From Podospora pseudoanserina (taxonomy: Eukaryota > Ascomycota > Sordariomycetes > Sordariales > Podosporaceae): 64,000 nt of DNA. Below are positions 44,701-56,999 of the stretch, one piece after another. The notes beneath the pieces were generated by a model, which had not been told where the DNA came from, did not search any database, and saw nothing but the letters and a program-made list of their open reading frames with translations. The position numbers were made by a program, and so were the translations under genes. The stretch is taken from positions 6,076,001 through 6,140,000 of the forward strand of contig NC_085920.1 in the NCBI RefSeq assembly GCF_035222485.1, read 5' to 3'. Position 1 is the stretch's first letter; the number at the start of each line of letters is the position of its first letter.

Positions 44701-47700
44701 ACATCACAAGTCTAGCCTGTTCTCAAGATTGCTTGAACACTTGCAGCTTATCTGCTACAGTTGCGCAATCGTATCGGTGCTCTCCCGTCCCGTCACTACC
44801 GGCGCCCAGACCTTCTAGAATGAAGTCGCTCCACCATGCTACCACCAGGGCATCTCCGGGAGGTCTGGAGACCGTTTCATGCCTCCGGACAGGAATGAAA
44901 TCTCCAGATATTCAGAAGCCTCGATACGACTTCCCAAGTATGACTCTCTCGGGTCCTGATACAAATGTTTGTCGATCATGTGTTGAGTCCAAAAATGGCC
45001 ATGTCCTGGGTTCCCCGCAAAAGGCTGTGCTCGGGAGTCTCAAGCCCCATCAATGCCCCCTCACACAGCCAGTCGGGGTACTATGTACATGATCAACCAC
45101 TTTTTACGACCGAGAAACAGGAATATCGCCTTGTCTGGACGAACGAATGCCACCGCTACCTTGGAGAGTTATGGGCTTCATGATGGCTTCGTTCATCGTG
45201 GGTCGCGCAAGTCGGCCGTGTCCACTTACACAGTGTCCACTGGCTGTTGAAGGTGTTGGCTCCCTTTGCCAACCTCAAGATCTGCCTCTCATTCGTCGCC
45301 ATATATCGCCATATAACCCTCCTCCACTCATAGCTGTACCAAGTGATGCAGTGTTGTCCTGCACACATCACCAAACCCCCGCCGAGACACTCGATGGCCA
45401 GACGACCCAGCTCCTTCGTCGACGCCTATCTGCCTTCCATCCAGCGCTGTGTTGGCACAGTTCGCATGGATGGATGGCCTGGACGCGTAGCACAACCCTC
45501 AAAGTTTTTCTTTCTATCAGGCCTGACCGCAAGATTTGGCCTTGTCGCACCTCAACCGTTGCCCAATCACAGTGGGAACTAACTTTCACCCCGCCCCTCA
45601 AGGCTGTCACCATGACACCAAAAGAGAGTCGTGAAAGTGGCTCGCGATGAGACGCCCGTTCTTGATGCAGAGCAACCCAACGTCCAAGCACTCCACTGCC
45701 AGCGCCTTCTCGCAAGGCAGAAGGACCAGGGGGAATCATCACAAGTGTTGCTTTTTCGCACTTCACGCCGTTCTCGGCCATTTGCTTGTTGCGTACGCTG
45801 ATCACGCCTTCGGCAGGTTTTATCTTTGCTTCAGTTAATGACTGGTTCTCAAGAGGTCGAGACGAGCTGGAAACCTCTGGTTTAGCCCCGCCCAGACTTT
45901 CCTCCACCATGACTCAACTCCAAAGATCACAACTTCCTTACCAAAAGTCAACACATGACCGCGATATCGGATCTTTTGTCTCGGTCCCTGTCAACACTAG
46001 AGGGCTGATGCGATAATACACTATGGAATCACCGGCACCAGCCGTTCATGTGTATGGAGATCCAACATCTCGGTCGCCGATAGGATGAATTGCTCTCGGC
46101 GACATTGTGGAAATCGCGTTGTCGTCAGCTGTTAAGCATCTCACGGGATCAAACCCGCTGCAGAATTCCCATGCTGCTGCTGTTCCCGTCTCCGTGCGGC
46201 GGGTTCTTACCGCGCGGCCCAGCGGCTGAGTGTCTTGTGTGATACCCGGTTGGGGGCGCTTGTGAGGCGGTCACAGCTAGCAGATCAGTCTTGTAGGTTG
46301 CTGATCTCGAAATCATTCCACATGTGCACATATTGCCATACCTACTCTTACGAGAGCCTTCCCCTGTAGGTTACCTGGACAATAACCACACGGTAACAGT
46401 CTAGAGATATTGTCGCGGGCGGCGCCGGGCTGAGTTTACCTGCTTCGGGTGCCTCGAATAACCGCCAAGGCTCAGATCCGACTTGCTCATCATTGTGATG
46501 CTCCACACCAAACAGGCTCTCTGATGGAAACACCATGATGGCCAAAGAAGCCTTTCCAAGGCGAAAGACGGGAGAGATCTAAGCTGAAGCTGAAGGGGGG
46601 GGCTCCGCAACAATTATTGACTCGGCTGGCCTCGTCCGGGCGACAAGAGTCACCACCTGCAACACTGATCATCCCCTCGACCAAGACCTTCTATTCAGCT
46701 CTTTGCCCGGTACTTGGCTTGTCAAAGACAAGCCAATAACACTGCTCGGATTTCCCGAGGCCGGAGAGCAGCACCGTGAATGGGAGGGAGCTAAAGGATG
46801 GTGGTGAGTGGTAATTCAAAAGGTTTGAGTCAGCCGCCGACCACGGAGACCGTGAGATGATGATGATATGGAATATTGCTCTTGGCTTTCCACAGGGTCC
46901 TCCTCCTCCTGCTCCTCCTGCTCCTCCTCGGCTTCGTCATAAATTTTGAGGCTGAGTATTTGTCAAACAAGTTATGGGGGGAAAACCTTCCCAGTCTGGT
47001 GTTGTTGCTGTGTGGTTTGCTTGGGAAAATTGATGCCCCACATTCTTCTCGGTGGTTCGGAACCTGTCATCGTTCATTCGCTCTCTCTCGGCCGAAGGAT
47101 GACGATCGCGGGGACGGGGATGGGTGAGGGACCCGGTGAACTACCGACCAGCTTTCACATCCACCATCAATTTTCCAAAAAAAAAATGAAAAAAAAAAAT
47201 ACAAAAAAAGGCTTGCATTGCGGACTCACCGATCGCGCTTTGTCTTGCCGAGGGAAATAGTACAATTCAAAAGGACACTGCCGCCTATTTTGGATGGTGG
47301 TTGGAGGAAAGAGAGCATGAGATGCGGTTCATCAAACAGGCACAGGCAACAAAAGTGTGGGGCCAAGGCAGCAGTGGGATTTGGGGGTTGGTTCCACTTT
47401 TGACCTCGTTCGTACTGCAGAGCAACACCAGTTATTCTTGACCAGAAACTCCGTCGGGAAGATCGGGACAGGTTCAACTATGGGATCTCGGATGTGAGGC
47501 TGTTGTCTTGGTTGTATGGTAGCCAACGTGACAACTGGCCTCGACGAGGGCCATGATGAACTACACACATGAGAAATAGGGCTGGAAACCGGAACCAACG
47601 GGGAGGCGAATCACAGATAGGGGATTAGATATTACGAACTTGAGCCATCGGAGATTTGAGTCGAAGGGGAAGGTAGGTGATCCTTTAGCAGCAGTTGTGG

Positions 47701-50700
47701 TACAAGCTAAGTGAGGCAACGCCAAAGGGCAGGTGAGCTACACACCATTACGGGCTTGGTCATCCAACCATCTCTCACGAAAAATTAGCAGTGGGTTTTG
47801 CCCACATTTGCCCTTGAGCGTAGGATACGAAGAATGTGGCGGTTGAGAGCCTGTCATTCTCGCTCAATCTTTTAACCTTGATCCCTACCTCCTTGGTTTC
47901 TGAGGGGATGGGTATCTCATGTGATTTCAAGCTTTGAAATTCTCACGAGGGGCGCCGAGGGGGGCGTTGAGTATGAGGATGGGAGGGGAAGGAAGGTAAG
48001 CCGAAACTTACCGGAGCTGCTGTTGGTGGAATTTTGGCCCGATCGATCGGAAAGCTCTTATTTTCTGGGTTTGGAAAGTGCGAGAGTTTGAACGCGGCGC
48101 AGTTGTCTTACGACAATAGTGAGTGAAATTTCGAAGGTGAGGTGAGGGGGGTTAAGGTGAGGTGGGGGAATGGGCTTGCCGTGATTTGCCTCCGTCACTA
48201 GAGTGAAGTCACTTGTTCACTTCATTCATCACAGCTAGCTTATTGCCACATCGGAACCTTGCTTGTGATGTGGGATCTTGCCATTCGCGGCGTTGTGCAC
48301 GTATCTGACCATGAAGGACACGATGGTCACACAGAGGACACATTGACCTGCGGTCAAGCTCGCATACGAGCTCGCATCTGATCGAGCCTTGCTGATGATG
48401 ATAGCGGGAAGTTGTGAGGATTTCACTTTACACATGAGCAAGAGCCTCATTCGGTGCGGGCTATTTACTTCGTCACAGTCATACAGGTGGCCAGTCACTC
48501 GCTCGTGCATAGTTTTTCGTTCACTCAGTCATACAATCTGCCTTCATTCTGTGGCCCTCATGTGTAGGCCTTTCGATCTGGCTTCACTTTTATTTCCCCC
48601 ATATCTCAACTGCCAGGCATGATAATCACGCTCGAGATATGAGATGACAAGCAGGCAGACAGGCAACAAGGTGAGGCAAGGTGAAGCAAGCTCACCATGA
48701 GGCCTCACACAAAACCAGTCACATACTTCATGACGTTTTCAACAGCCCGCCTCAACCCGAGTACGATCACCCTCACACAGACTGCCTCACCTGCCTTGCC
48801 CATCTTCCCGCTCTGTGTCCTCCACAACAAACATGCCGGTAGTTCACAACCCCAGCCCTGTGATAATAAACAGGTTACATACCTCTGGCCCCCTACATTG
48901 CCCTAGATCGTAGAAACAGCTCGGCAAACATTCTTTGCCTATTGGCTCCCGGTGGAATGACAGCACTCGACCAAGAAGTGATACCCATATCACCTCACAC
49001 AAACTACCCAGTGATATGGTATGGTATCATGGTGCCACAAACAAACAAACAAACACTCTTTCCATTCGGTAAGAGTGTTATGTATGAGGGGGTCGTAGAC
49101 AGATCGGCCGCCTTGCCGCTGCTGAGCCGTGGTGGAAACATGGGGGAGGCCATGTTCGTGACCCATACACACTTTACAAGTCGGCAAAGGTAGGGTCAGA
49201 GAGGCCAACCATGGGGGCCAAGGCTCATCATTTAGATGGAAATGAGTGTGCTTTGTTGACCGTCAGTCTGAAGGCCATGTATGATGATGTGGTCATCATA
49301 AGGCTTTGCCAACAAGACACATAGGCACGTAAGAAGGGTAGATTACTGCACTCAGATGTGAACAAGCCTGTGTTTGGATAAGTATCTAATATTGTAACTC
49401 AGAGCTTGTGAGGATGATTCGGTGAAGCTCTGCTAGGGTGGAAACAAATCATGATGATTCTGCAAGGTACCTTAGGTAGCTATGAATCATACCTGCCTCA
49501 CTCACCCACATCCTCACTTTGTAAGGGGTAGCTACCGGCAGGTGATCCCACAACTAGAATAAACATGTTATCATCCAAAGTACCTTGTGGCTGCTTAAAG
49601 TCATCGTGGATATGTTTACTCACTCATGCTTGATCTCCATGTTCTGCTTCCTTGCCCAAGTCATGAACGAGCAGCTACCATCATCAACCCAATGACCAAG
49701 AGTTTGATACTCGGGGTAAGTTCGGTTCATCGTAATAAACTTGCATGACATCCACACTTCAATGGAGGTACACCAGACCCCAAAAGAAGTACACCGTTCT
49801 TGCTCGCCGTGACCAGCCAAGTAATGATATCGTGCATATGCCCCCCTCACAAGGAACCAAAAGGGGTAGACCGACTCTCATTCCATCCGGCCAGCCAAAA
49901 GTGGAAAGAAGCCTAATGCAATGTTACAGATCATCACCCCCCAGACTTGAAACTGCAATAGTGACATTGTTTCGGGACAGTCTTCTCAACACGACATAAT
50001 CCACAAAGTATAGACCAAGTTACTCGACAATATTTCCCCCTGACCACAACACCTTCCTTACCAGCTCAGAGTCATACCCCCCTATTAGTCTCTGCCAATT
50101 CGCCAGCAACATGTAGATACATCAAGGAGGGGTATCCCGCAAGGCATAACCCGCGAGCCCATACCTAGGTGCTCGAAATAGCTTCCCACGATCAGATACC
50201 TACCTACCAAGGTAAGATGGAGACAAACACAAGCCCCCGGATGAGTCAAGCTTGTGTGGTCACAAACATTCGCCATCATCACAGTTACTCATGCTTGTAT
50301 GACGCATACGGCGTAATAAAAAAACACCTACCTATCGCGATTGAAAGTCGTGATCATTATTCACAAGACTTATCACTCCCAGCTGACTGCTGTTGGGTTG
50401 TTGGGCACCGACGCCGAGACTCGCTCCTTAACCACGAAAGCTTCAGGCCAAAAGTAGAGTCAAAACAACAATACAAGACGGGGGTGGGGAGGTTGGGGGA
50501 CTTGACTTATGATTGACGATGAATCATCCCGACAAGGAGTTACAATTGGGCAGCTCAAGGCCAACAAACACCAACCGTCATACCACATGGAGAAAATCTA
50601 GGATGGTGTCAGAACTCTAGTCGCCAACAATGTAACAATCATTGCCAGATAGGAGAACAGAACATATCCATTGAGCAAGGTAACTAACTACCGAGGATGT

Positions 50701-51105
50701 ATACGAGCCTCCCAACCCAAACCAGTTCGGCCACCCCAAGACGAAACGCATCCCACCACCCCTTTACTTGAGACAAAGCGATACAATGCAGTGTTCCAAT
50801 AACAACCAGTGGCGATGTGTCTCCCCTCATGCAGCAATTGATGTTGACACCAACTCAGCATGAGCACCAGCAAGAGAGAAGCTGTTTCTGAAAGCATGGC
50901 GATAATCGATGGTCTGGTACTAATCATACAAAACTAAACCACCTATTGGGCCCTTGCTGCATATATTCTGCCACTTTTGATGCTTTTCCCTTTGCAACCA
51001 TATCCGCCGTTTCAGAAAAAAAAAAGAGGAAAAAGCAATCGCCAAACTAATTAAAAGTGAGAAGTGGTATGCCAGGGCCAAGCTCAACAAACACCAACAA
51101 CTCGT
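41731..51105. other. 9.4-kb region without a supported gene
   Basis: The largest gap in the window. Frames of 100-180 codons occur (for example 42534-42956 minus, 43078-43536 plus, 45368-45910 minus). None shows a protein family, a signal peptide or consistent flanking splice sites. Composition is not AT-collapsed, so this does not look like heavily mutated repeat DNA. Local features are CTCCTCCTG triplet runs near 46897-46920, an A-rich tract at 47176-47212 and an ACAA repeat near 49040-49060. The part next to 41730 is presumably the cyclin promoter and a long leader. Unrecognised non-coding RNAs cannot be excluded. Confidence 0.5.
46897..46923. repeat. Short CTC/CTG triplet microsatellite
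   Basis: Runs of CTCCTCCTG repeated about three times, read directly. No coding context is supported. Confidence 0.7.
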
Positions 51106-53182
51106 CTAAGAGGCCATGTAAGTGGAGGCATCAATACCCTCCTTGGGGAACTCACTAGTAAACAGTTAGCAGACAATTCCGGAAGTTGACTAGGAAGGTA
51201 TTACGTACGGAAGAGCGACCTCAAAGCGTTTCTCAATGGCTTGGAGGACCTCCTTGTCCTGCTCGGTGGTCACGAAGGAGATGGCGAGACCCTTGGTACC
51301 GAAACGTCCAGCACGACCGACACGGTGGAGGTAGGAATCGGCATCAGCGGGCATGTCATAGTTGATAGCGAGGTTGATCCGCTCGATATCGATACCACGG
51401 CCGAAAACGTCGGTGGCCACGCAGATACGCTTGTTGAACTCCTTGAACTCTTTGTATCTCTTGATACGCTCCTCTTGGCTGACACCGGAGTGGACGGCAA
51501 TCGAAGGGAAGTTGCACTCGCGGAGGAGCTTATCCAGCTCGGTAGCGCGCAGGGTGCTTTTGACAAAGATGATGACCTGGTTAAACTGGAGGTCGTCCAG
51601 GAGCTCGTTCAGCTTACGGTTCTTCTCCCTCTCTTCAAGGGCAAGATAGTACTGCTGTAAGCCGTGGAGCGTCAACTTGGTATCCTCATCGACGTAGTGC
51701 TCGGTGGGGTTCTGCATGAACTTCCGGCAAATGGGCTTGATCTCGTCGGACAAAGTGGCCGAAAACATCATCACCTGCTTCTGCTGAGGAGTAGCACGGA
51801 AGATCTCCTGCACGTCACGGCGCATGTCTGATAGATCATTAGCGGTTTGGCCCAAAAAAAAAACCACAAATGATAATCGCCTTACCAATCTGATCAAGCA
51901 TCTTGTCACACTCATCGAGGACGAACATTCTAACACTGCCAAGACGGAGGTGCTTGTCGCGGACAAGGGCGTTCAAGCGGCCAGGTGTGCCGACAATGAT
52001 GTGGGGGTGGGTATCCTTGTTCTTGAGTATCTCGGCATCCTTCTGGATAGGAGTACCACCGTAGAAGACGCCGGTCTTGATGTCGGGCATGTACTTGCTG
52101 AAGCGGTTGTACTCGTTGCGAATCTGGAAGGCCAGCTCACGGGTGTGGCACATAACCAACACGGAGCACTCGCCGGCAACAGGCTCGACCTGCTGGAGGG
52201 TCGTGAGGACGAAGACGGCAGTCTTACCGAGACCGGACTTGGCCTGGCAGATGATGTCACCACCAAGCATAGCCTGGGGAATGGTGGTCTGTTGAACTGT
52301 AGTCGGGCATCGGATTAGAACTGGATACGCAAATTTGGACAGAACGATGTGTGGGAAGGTTCATCAGAAGCCCGTCCATCGTCGCAGCAAAGACATGTCG
52401 ACCACTCCTCCTCCTACACCACCAATCTTCTCCTTCCAAACCAAGGTGTGCCCCGAGACCAGCTGAGCGAGATGCGGAAAACGCGACCACCTGTCACGGC
52501 AACGACGTTCCCACGCATCCGCGAAAACCACGACCAAAGGCCAATGGATGATGGAGACGGGGGAACAAGGTCCCTTTGTGAAACCTCCCGAAGGAGTTCG
52601 AGGTATGGAGCTCGAGTGAGCAATGAAGCAACCTTGTCGCTTTCCAAGCGCCGACTCAACCCAAGCGCGACAGCCGAGGCCATCTATGAGAGGTTTCTCT
52701 TGCGCAAGAGCTCATTGGATTTTCCAGAAGCATGGTTTGCCGCTCGGGGGCGACCCCGAGCGGTCTGACGGTCGCATGGTGAAGAGTCACCAGGTGCTTG
52801 CGCAAAGCGCGTCGACGGCGCGCCAACCAATAGCTCCATCCGATGATAGTCTTGTTTCAAAAATTGCTCTGCGTAGCTTTGCCTTTGCTTGCGAGATGGA
52901 CGGACCCGTGATGATAGGAAGGAATAACGGGATGCTGGGGATGAGATTTGGTCACTAACCCTCCGAGGGATGTTCGAAACCGCAATCGGCAATCGCACGG
53001 AGAAGTTCAGGCTTCAACAGAAAGTCGCGGAAACCAGTCGAGTGAATACCGACATAGGAACCCTTCTTGTCGACATTTTGGGCAGCAGCAGCATCCGCCT
53101 TCTTGCCGTTGGAAGCGGGAGCGGTGGTCTCCTGGTTGAGCTCGTCGTCGGAGTAGTCGATGAGATCCTCCTCAGCAGACAT
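51106..53182 (-). CDS. SUB2: ATP-dependent RNA helicase SUB2 (UAP56), 433 aa
   Basis: Four exons on the minus strand: 53182-52960, 52296-51886, 51827-51209 and 51154-51106, giving exactly 434 codons. SUB2 is a DEAD-box helicase of the TREX complex; it acts in spliceosome assembly and mRNA export in the nucleus. The family's DECD variant of motif II is present (202-205). Also seen are the Walker A loop AKSGLGKT (93-100), the Q-motif region [33 protein letters not shown] and [10 protein letters not shown]. Splicing of intron 1 rebuilds HPSEVQQ, confirming the join. Introns 2 and 3 are 58 and 54 nt. Intron 1 is 663 nt, by far the longest in the window, with an off-consensus GTTAGT donor. The C-terminus is DASTYMAS. 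The start in [15 protein letters not shown] fits the family. Confidence 0.97.
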
Positions 53183-53733
53183 GTTGGCTAGTTATTTGGC
53201 GAAAACTGGAAACGGTCGCAAGGCTTGTCGTGAAAACAAAAGAGGCGATGGCGCCAAAAGTCGTCAGAAGAGTCGCGTCTGGTGAAGAAAATAAATCACC
53301 GAGTGGAAAGTCGCAAGGTGAGAAGAAAGAGGCGCGCGTTGGTGATGAATACCAAGACTGTCAGATGGCGAGGGGTTGGCGCGTTGATGAGAAGAGGATG
53401 TCAGAAAAGGAAGGGAGGGAGCAGAAAGGCGAAAATAAGGTTGGAGGTCAAGCAGCACGCACAGCCTCAAAACCTGACCGCAATCAGCTCTAACCACGAG
53501 TGGCTTAGCCAGAGCCGGAAAGGTGCCGCTTGGCCCGTGCACTGGGCGCTGGTGGGGCCAACGGAACCGTCAGAGCACAGGCCACCCTGTGACAGTTCCA
53601 ATTCACTTTTGATGTCTTTTTGATTCACTTGGCCTTCTTGGCTGGGCAAGCTTTTTCTGTGTCAGTTGACATTCACAAACGATCGTGATAAAAAGAAAAG
53701 ACAACTCGACCTTCATTCCGATTTCCTTTCATT
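53183..53733. promoter_or_regulatory. Divergent promoter of SUB2 and RPR2
   Basis: 551 bp between two divergent RNA-processing genes. The SUB2 side is purine-rich on the plus strand (53220-53480). No additional gene is supported. Confidence 0.5.
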
Positions 53734-54207
53734 ATGGCAAAGGCAAAAAATGGTGGCGGCGGGGTGCAAAACAAGGCCATCTATTCTCGACTATCATTTC
53801 TTCAGCAAGCAGCCGTTTTCCTCTCGACAGCAACTCTGGACGGTGATGGTTCCAATATCTCAGAGCTCAACAGGGATCAAAACCCCCCACTTCAAGGTGC
53901 TGGAAGACGTCTAGCCACTGACTTGCGCGCTGTGTCCCTGAAGAGCCGGATTCGATTGAACCCAGCAGTAAAGCAGAGCATCTGCAAGTTCTGTGACTCG
54001 GTCCTCATTGACGGGGAGTCTTGCACTTCGGGAATCGAGAACAAGAGTAAGGGAGGTAGGAAGCCATGGGCCGATATTTTGGTTCGCAAGTGCCATGCTT
54101 GCGGCAAGGAGAGAAGGTATCCAGTGTGCACCAAGAGGACAAAGAGAAAGACAGAGAGGCCGGTTGCGACCCCCGATGAACCAGACATGATGGACCAAAC
54201 TGGATGA
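53734..54207 (+). CDS. RPR2: RNase P protein subunit RPR2/Rpp21, 157 aa
   Basis: Intronless. This small zinc-ribbon subunit of nuclear RNase P takes part in 5' maturation of pre-tRNA. The family N-terminal motif is present: NKAIYSRLSFLQQAA (13-27). The central LRAVSLKSRIRLNPAVK block and the zinc ribbon follow, with cysteines 84 and 87 (CKFC) and 120 and 123 (CHAC), ending in GKERRYPV. The N-terminus (MAKAKNGGGG) and C-terminus (KRTKRKTERP) are basic, as expected for an RNA-binding subunit. The length is normal for the family. SNM1 of RNase MRP belongs to the same superfamily but has a different N-terminal pattern, so RPR2 is preferred. Divergent from SUB2 across 551 bp. Confidence 0.92.
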   Translation: MAKAKNGGGGVQNKAIYSRLSFLQQAAVFLSTATLDGDGSNISELNRDQNPPLQGAGRRLATDLRAVSLKSRIRLNPAVKQSICKFCDSVLIDGESCTSGIENKSKGGRKPWADILVRKCHACGKERRYPVCTKRTKRKTERPVATPDEPDMMDQTG

Positions 54208-54653
54208 AGAATTCCGAACTTGAATGTCAGTTTATAATTTCCTCGGGGATGCATTGGCTTGCTCCTTGTAGATGAGGGACATATTCAAGGCCTAGGTGCC
54301 ATGTCAGACAGCAAAACCGATGAGGAGATGTCGTCTCGAATCCCCAGGTGCCCTCGATATCCTTCAACATGGTCCTCAGAAGCACCAGCATTGGTACTAC
54401 CCAGGTGATCAGACCAGAAGCTCTCAGCGTTCAAGAACACCAACTTTCCAGTGCCACCGTCAACAAACTGCAAGGCATCGGATATCAGTCGTTCCACCAC
54501 CAAGCACCTGCTATCATTCGTCTCTATCTACACAGCAGTAACCATGCTGCCCACCAAACAGTCGAGCCACGCGTCTTCTGTCGCCATATGACAGAACCTC
54601 ATCCCAGCAAACCACCCGCATTGTCTCAGAACCTGCACCTACCCGCCGGTCCT
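54208..54653. other. Convergent 3' intergenic region
   Basis: It lies between the RPR2 stop (+) and the HSK3 stop (-). No gene seen; the plus frame running through it at 54348-54815 is antisense to HSK3 exon 3. Confidence 0.6.
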
Positions 54654-55096
54654 TCAGTTTGGTCCGCCGCCGCCTCCTCCTCCTCCCTGCTGCTGGTTCT
54701 GTTGCACCGACTCCTCCCCGAGGACTTTACTCGCGGCCATGAATCTGTGATCCGACAACGACGGGCGGGTGTCTGTCAGTTTCAACCGTATGTAAAGTAC
54801 ACCAAAGCCAAGTAGGGTTACTCACAACCCCGCATGCCAACTTCCCAGTCCGCGCATGGACTCGGCCTGTACGCTGGTCATACGGAGGAGGTTCTCAGTG
54901 TCGGCGAGGTTGTTGGAAAGCTGGGCTAGTTGTTGTTGGAGTTGGGCCTGGGTGGTGTTAGTATCAGCATCAAATATCACAATATCAAGGACAGAGAATG
55001 TAAACAAACCAGTTGTCTAGCTTTAACAGCCCCCCCAGATGAAGCCATAGACTGGCGTGTTTGTGTGGGGGCGCTGCCGTAGCCTCGTGATGCCAT
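54654..55096 (-). CDS. HSK3: DASH complex subunit HSK3, 99 aa, three exons
   Basis: Exons on the minus strand: 55096-55010, 54947-54826 and 54744-54654 (300 nt in all). Intron 1 has a GTTTGT donor, CTAACA branch and CCCAG acceptor; intron 2 has GTGAGT and CACAG. HSK3 is one of the ten DASH/Dam1 subunits that ring microtubules and couple kinetochores to spindle ends. The family core is clear: RQLAQLQQQLAQLSNNLADTE (shown in parts: RQLAQLQQQ, LSNNLADTENLL), then RMTSVQAESMRGLG and the post-splice LFMAASKVLGEES. The core is a helical, heptad-rich hairpin. The first 25 residues are Ser/Gly-rich and the tail is Gln then eight Gly. The gene is easy to miss because no exon exceeds 122 nt. Confidence 0.88.
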
Positions 55097-56999
55097 GGTG
55101 TGTGCTGTTGTGGACTGATATGCAGGTGGTCTGATGGCTAGGTAGGCAAAGGACGAAAGGAAATAAAGAATTCCAAAGTGGGCCCACCGCTGTATAGCGG
55201 GTTACGTTGTGATATTTCAATGTGGGATTTTGTATGGATGGGAATCCCAAGCACGCGTGTTGTTCAGTGATGCGGATGGAACAAAAAGCCCTTAACACGA
55301 GAGCGGGGCCGCAGGGCGTTGTCAAACGCGTTTTTGGCGGGGTAGCTTTGGGGGGTTATAGCAGCAACAGCACTGCCTGGGCGATTCAATGCCTTGGACT
55401 TACGGAGATAGATAGATGACTTGAGAGAGGCTTCAGTCTGGAGGCTCGGATTTCGACTGAGAGCATACTCAAGATATGCCTCTTGTTTTCGATCTGGAAG
55501 AACCCTATCATCCATGACTTCATCACACCTGAGAATTCAGACGAGACACCACACAATGGAATCCCGAGGAGATCATAGCAACTTCCCATGCAGTACTCTT
55601 CAACACAGCATAACAACATCAACAAAAACAACGCCCTCTTTGCTCCCGTATCTGCTCCCCCGCCTCATGCCCGTCTCCCGAGGCGGACAACGTCAAGCTA
55701 ATTCTTAGTTTCCGTGGCATGTTGCTGTTCTATGGCAGCAGCAATTGATCCCCTCAATGATCAGATCATACGCTCAGATCGCTTCGTCGTCAACCAGCCA
55801 ACCTTGGTGGGATAATGAACCCTTTCAACAGACGTACCGAGCTGGCTCTACACCTACTTGTTGATTAATTTCTGAGTTCCTGAGTGTTTGGAAGCCTCTC
55901 GCCACAGGATCAACAGCACCAAACACATATCAACTCAAAATAGCTAGAATCCATGATCAGTATGTGTTTCAATCATCAACATTGTAATGCTTTGTATTTA
56001 CCATCCAACTTCTTCGGCAAGCCCTTCCTTCCTCCTTTTACTTCTGTGTGTCCACACACTTCCCTCCTCTCCCCCCCGGCCCCTTCTCTGGGTAGGTATT
56101 ACATCCCTCCTTGAATCAAAGACCCCAAAAGACAAACTACCGCCCTCTGATAGCCCACAACAAAACAATGCTCGTAGCTGCATAATGAATTTACCACCAA
56201 TAAACATTGCATTATCGTCCTCCCTTTCCCCCTAAAGCACCCACACCGTTGAAACACACAGACAGAAAAAAAAAAGCAACGTCGACCAAAAGGAAAAAAA
56301 GTTGTCATATGTACTTTGTCTCTTTCACTCAACTCTCTCTCTTCTTCTCTCTTACACAATTTCAACCCAACCTCCCGCACTCTTCATCATTTCCCCTCCA
56401 CCTCTCCTCCTCGTTTTTGTACCCCTCTTCACTCTCTTCCTTCCCATCAAAAAATGCGATACTAGAAACACACAAAAGAAAAAGAAGACCAAAACACAAA
56501 GAAAAACTAACATTAATTTGATTTTTGTACGCGCGTTCGCCATGTGTGATTGAGAATCTGAGTGTTGTGTGTCAAAAGAAAAAGTCAAAGAATAGTCCAA
56601 AAATATTTCCCACTTCTTGCCCTTCCCACAACACGACATACACACACACAACACGGGTTCTCCCGCCACTCCCAACTCTCTAGACCATAGAAAAAATATG
56701 TGTGTATAAAACCTGTAATGTTCGTATCATTTCCTAACCCGTGAGAACGAATTCCATCTCGAAGCTTTGCTCCCCTCCCCGTTCCTTTCGCTCGCTTAAT
56801 ATGTTGTTGTTGCAATGTTGTGACTTTGTGTGTCGTGTGTAGATGTTCAACTTCTTCCTCCCGCTCTAGACCAAAACTGTCTTCTTCCCTCCGATCTTCT
56901 TGCCTCAGCTCGGCTCGTGGGTTCGTGGGAGGTGACGCAAAGGTGAGGAGCTTATGTGCCCCATTGGATGGGTGCTCCCTCATATCCAACACCAGCCTC
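55097..56999. other. 1.9-kb intergenic region
   Basis: The left end is the HSK3 promoter. The right end, with many A/T- and CA-rich stretches (56260-56700), is probably the long 3' UTR and downstream flank of the ketopantoate-reductase-like gene. A minus frame at 55515-55264 begins MDDRVLPDRKQEAYLEYAL and has a GTAAGT inside it. It is weak and not called. Confidence 0.5.

Noticed and set aside
45368-45910. 180-codon minus frame in the gene-sparse region
   Set aside because: No signature and no splice context; consistent with chance in moderately GC-rich DNA.
55264-55515. 83-codon minus frame beginning MDDRVLPDRKQEAYLEY
   Set aside because: The first half looks somewhat coding and contains a GTAAGT, but no acceptor-linked exon or homologous pattern could be supported.
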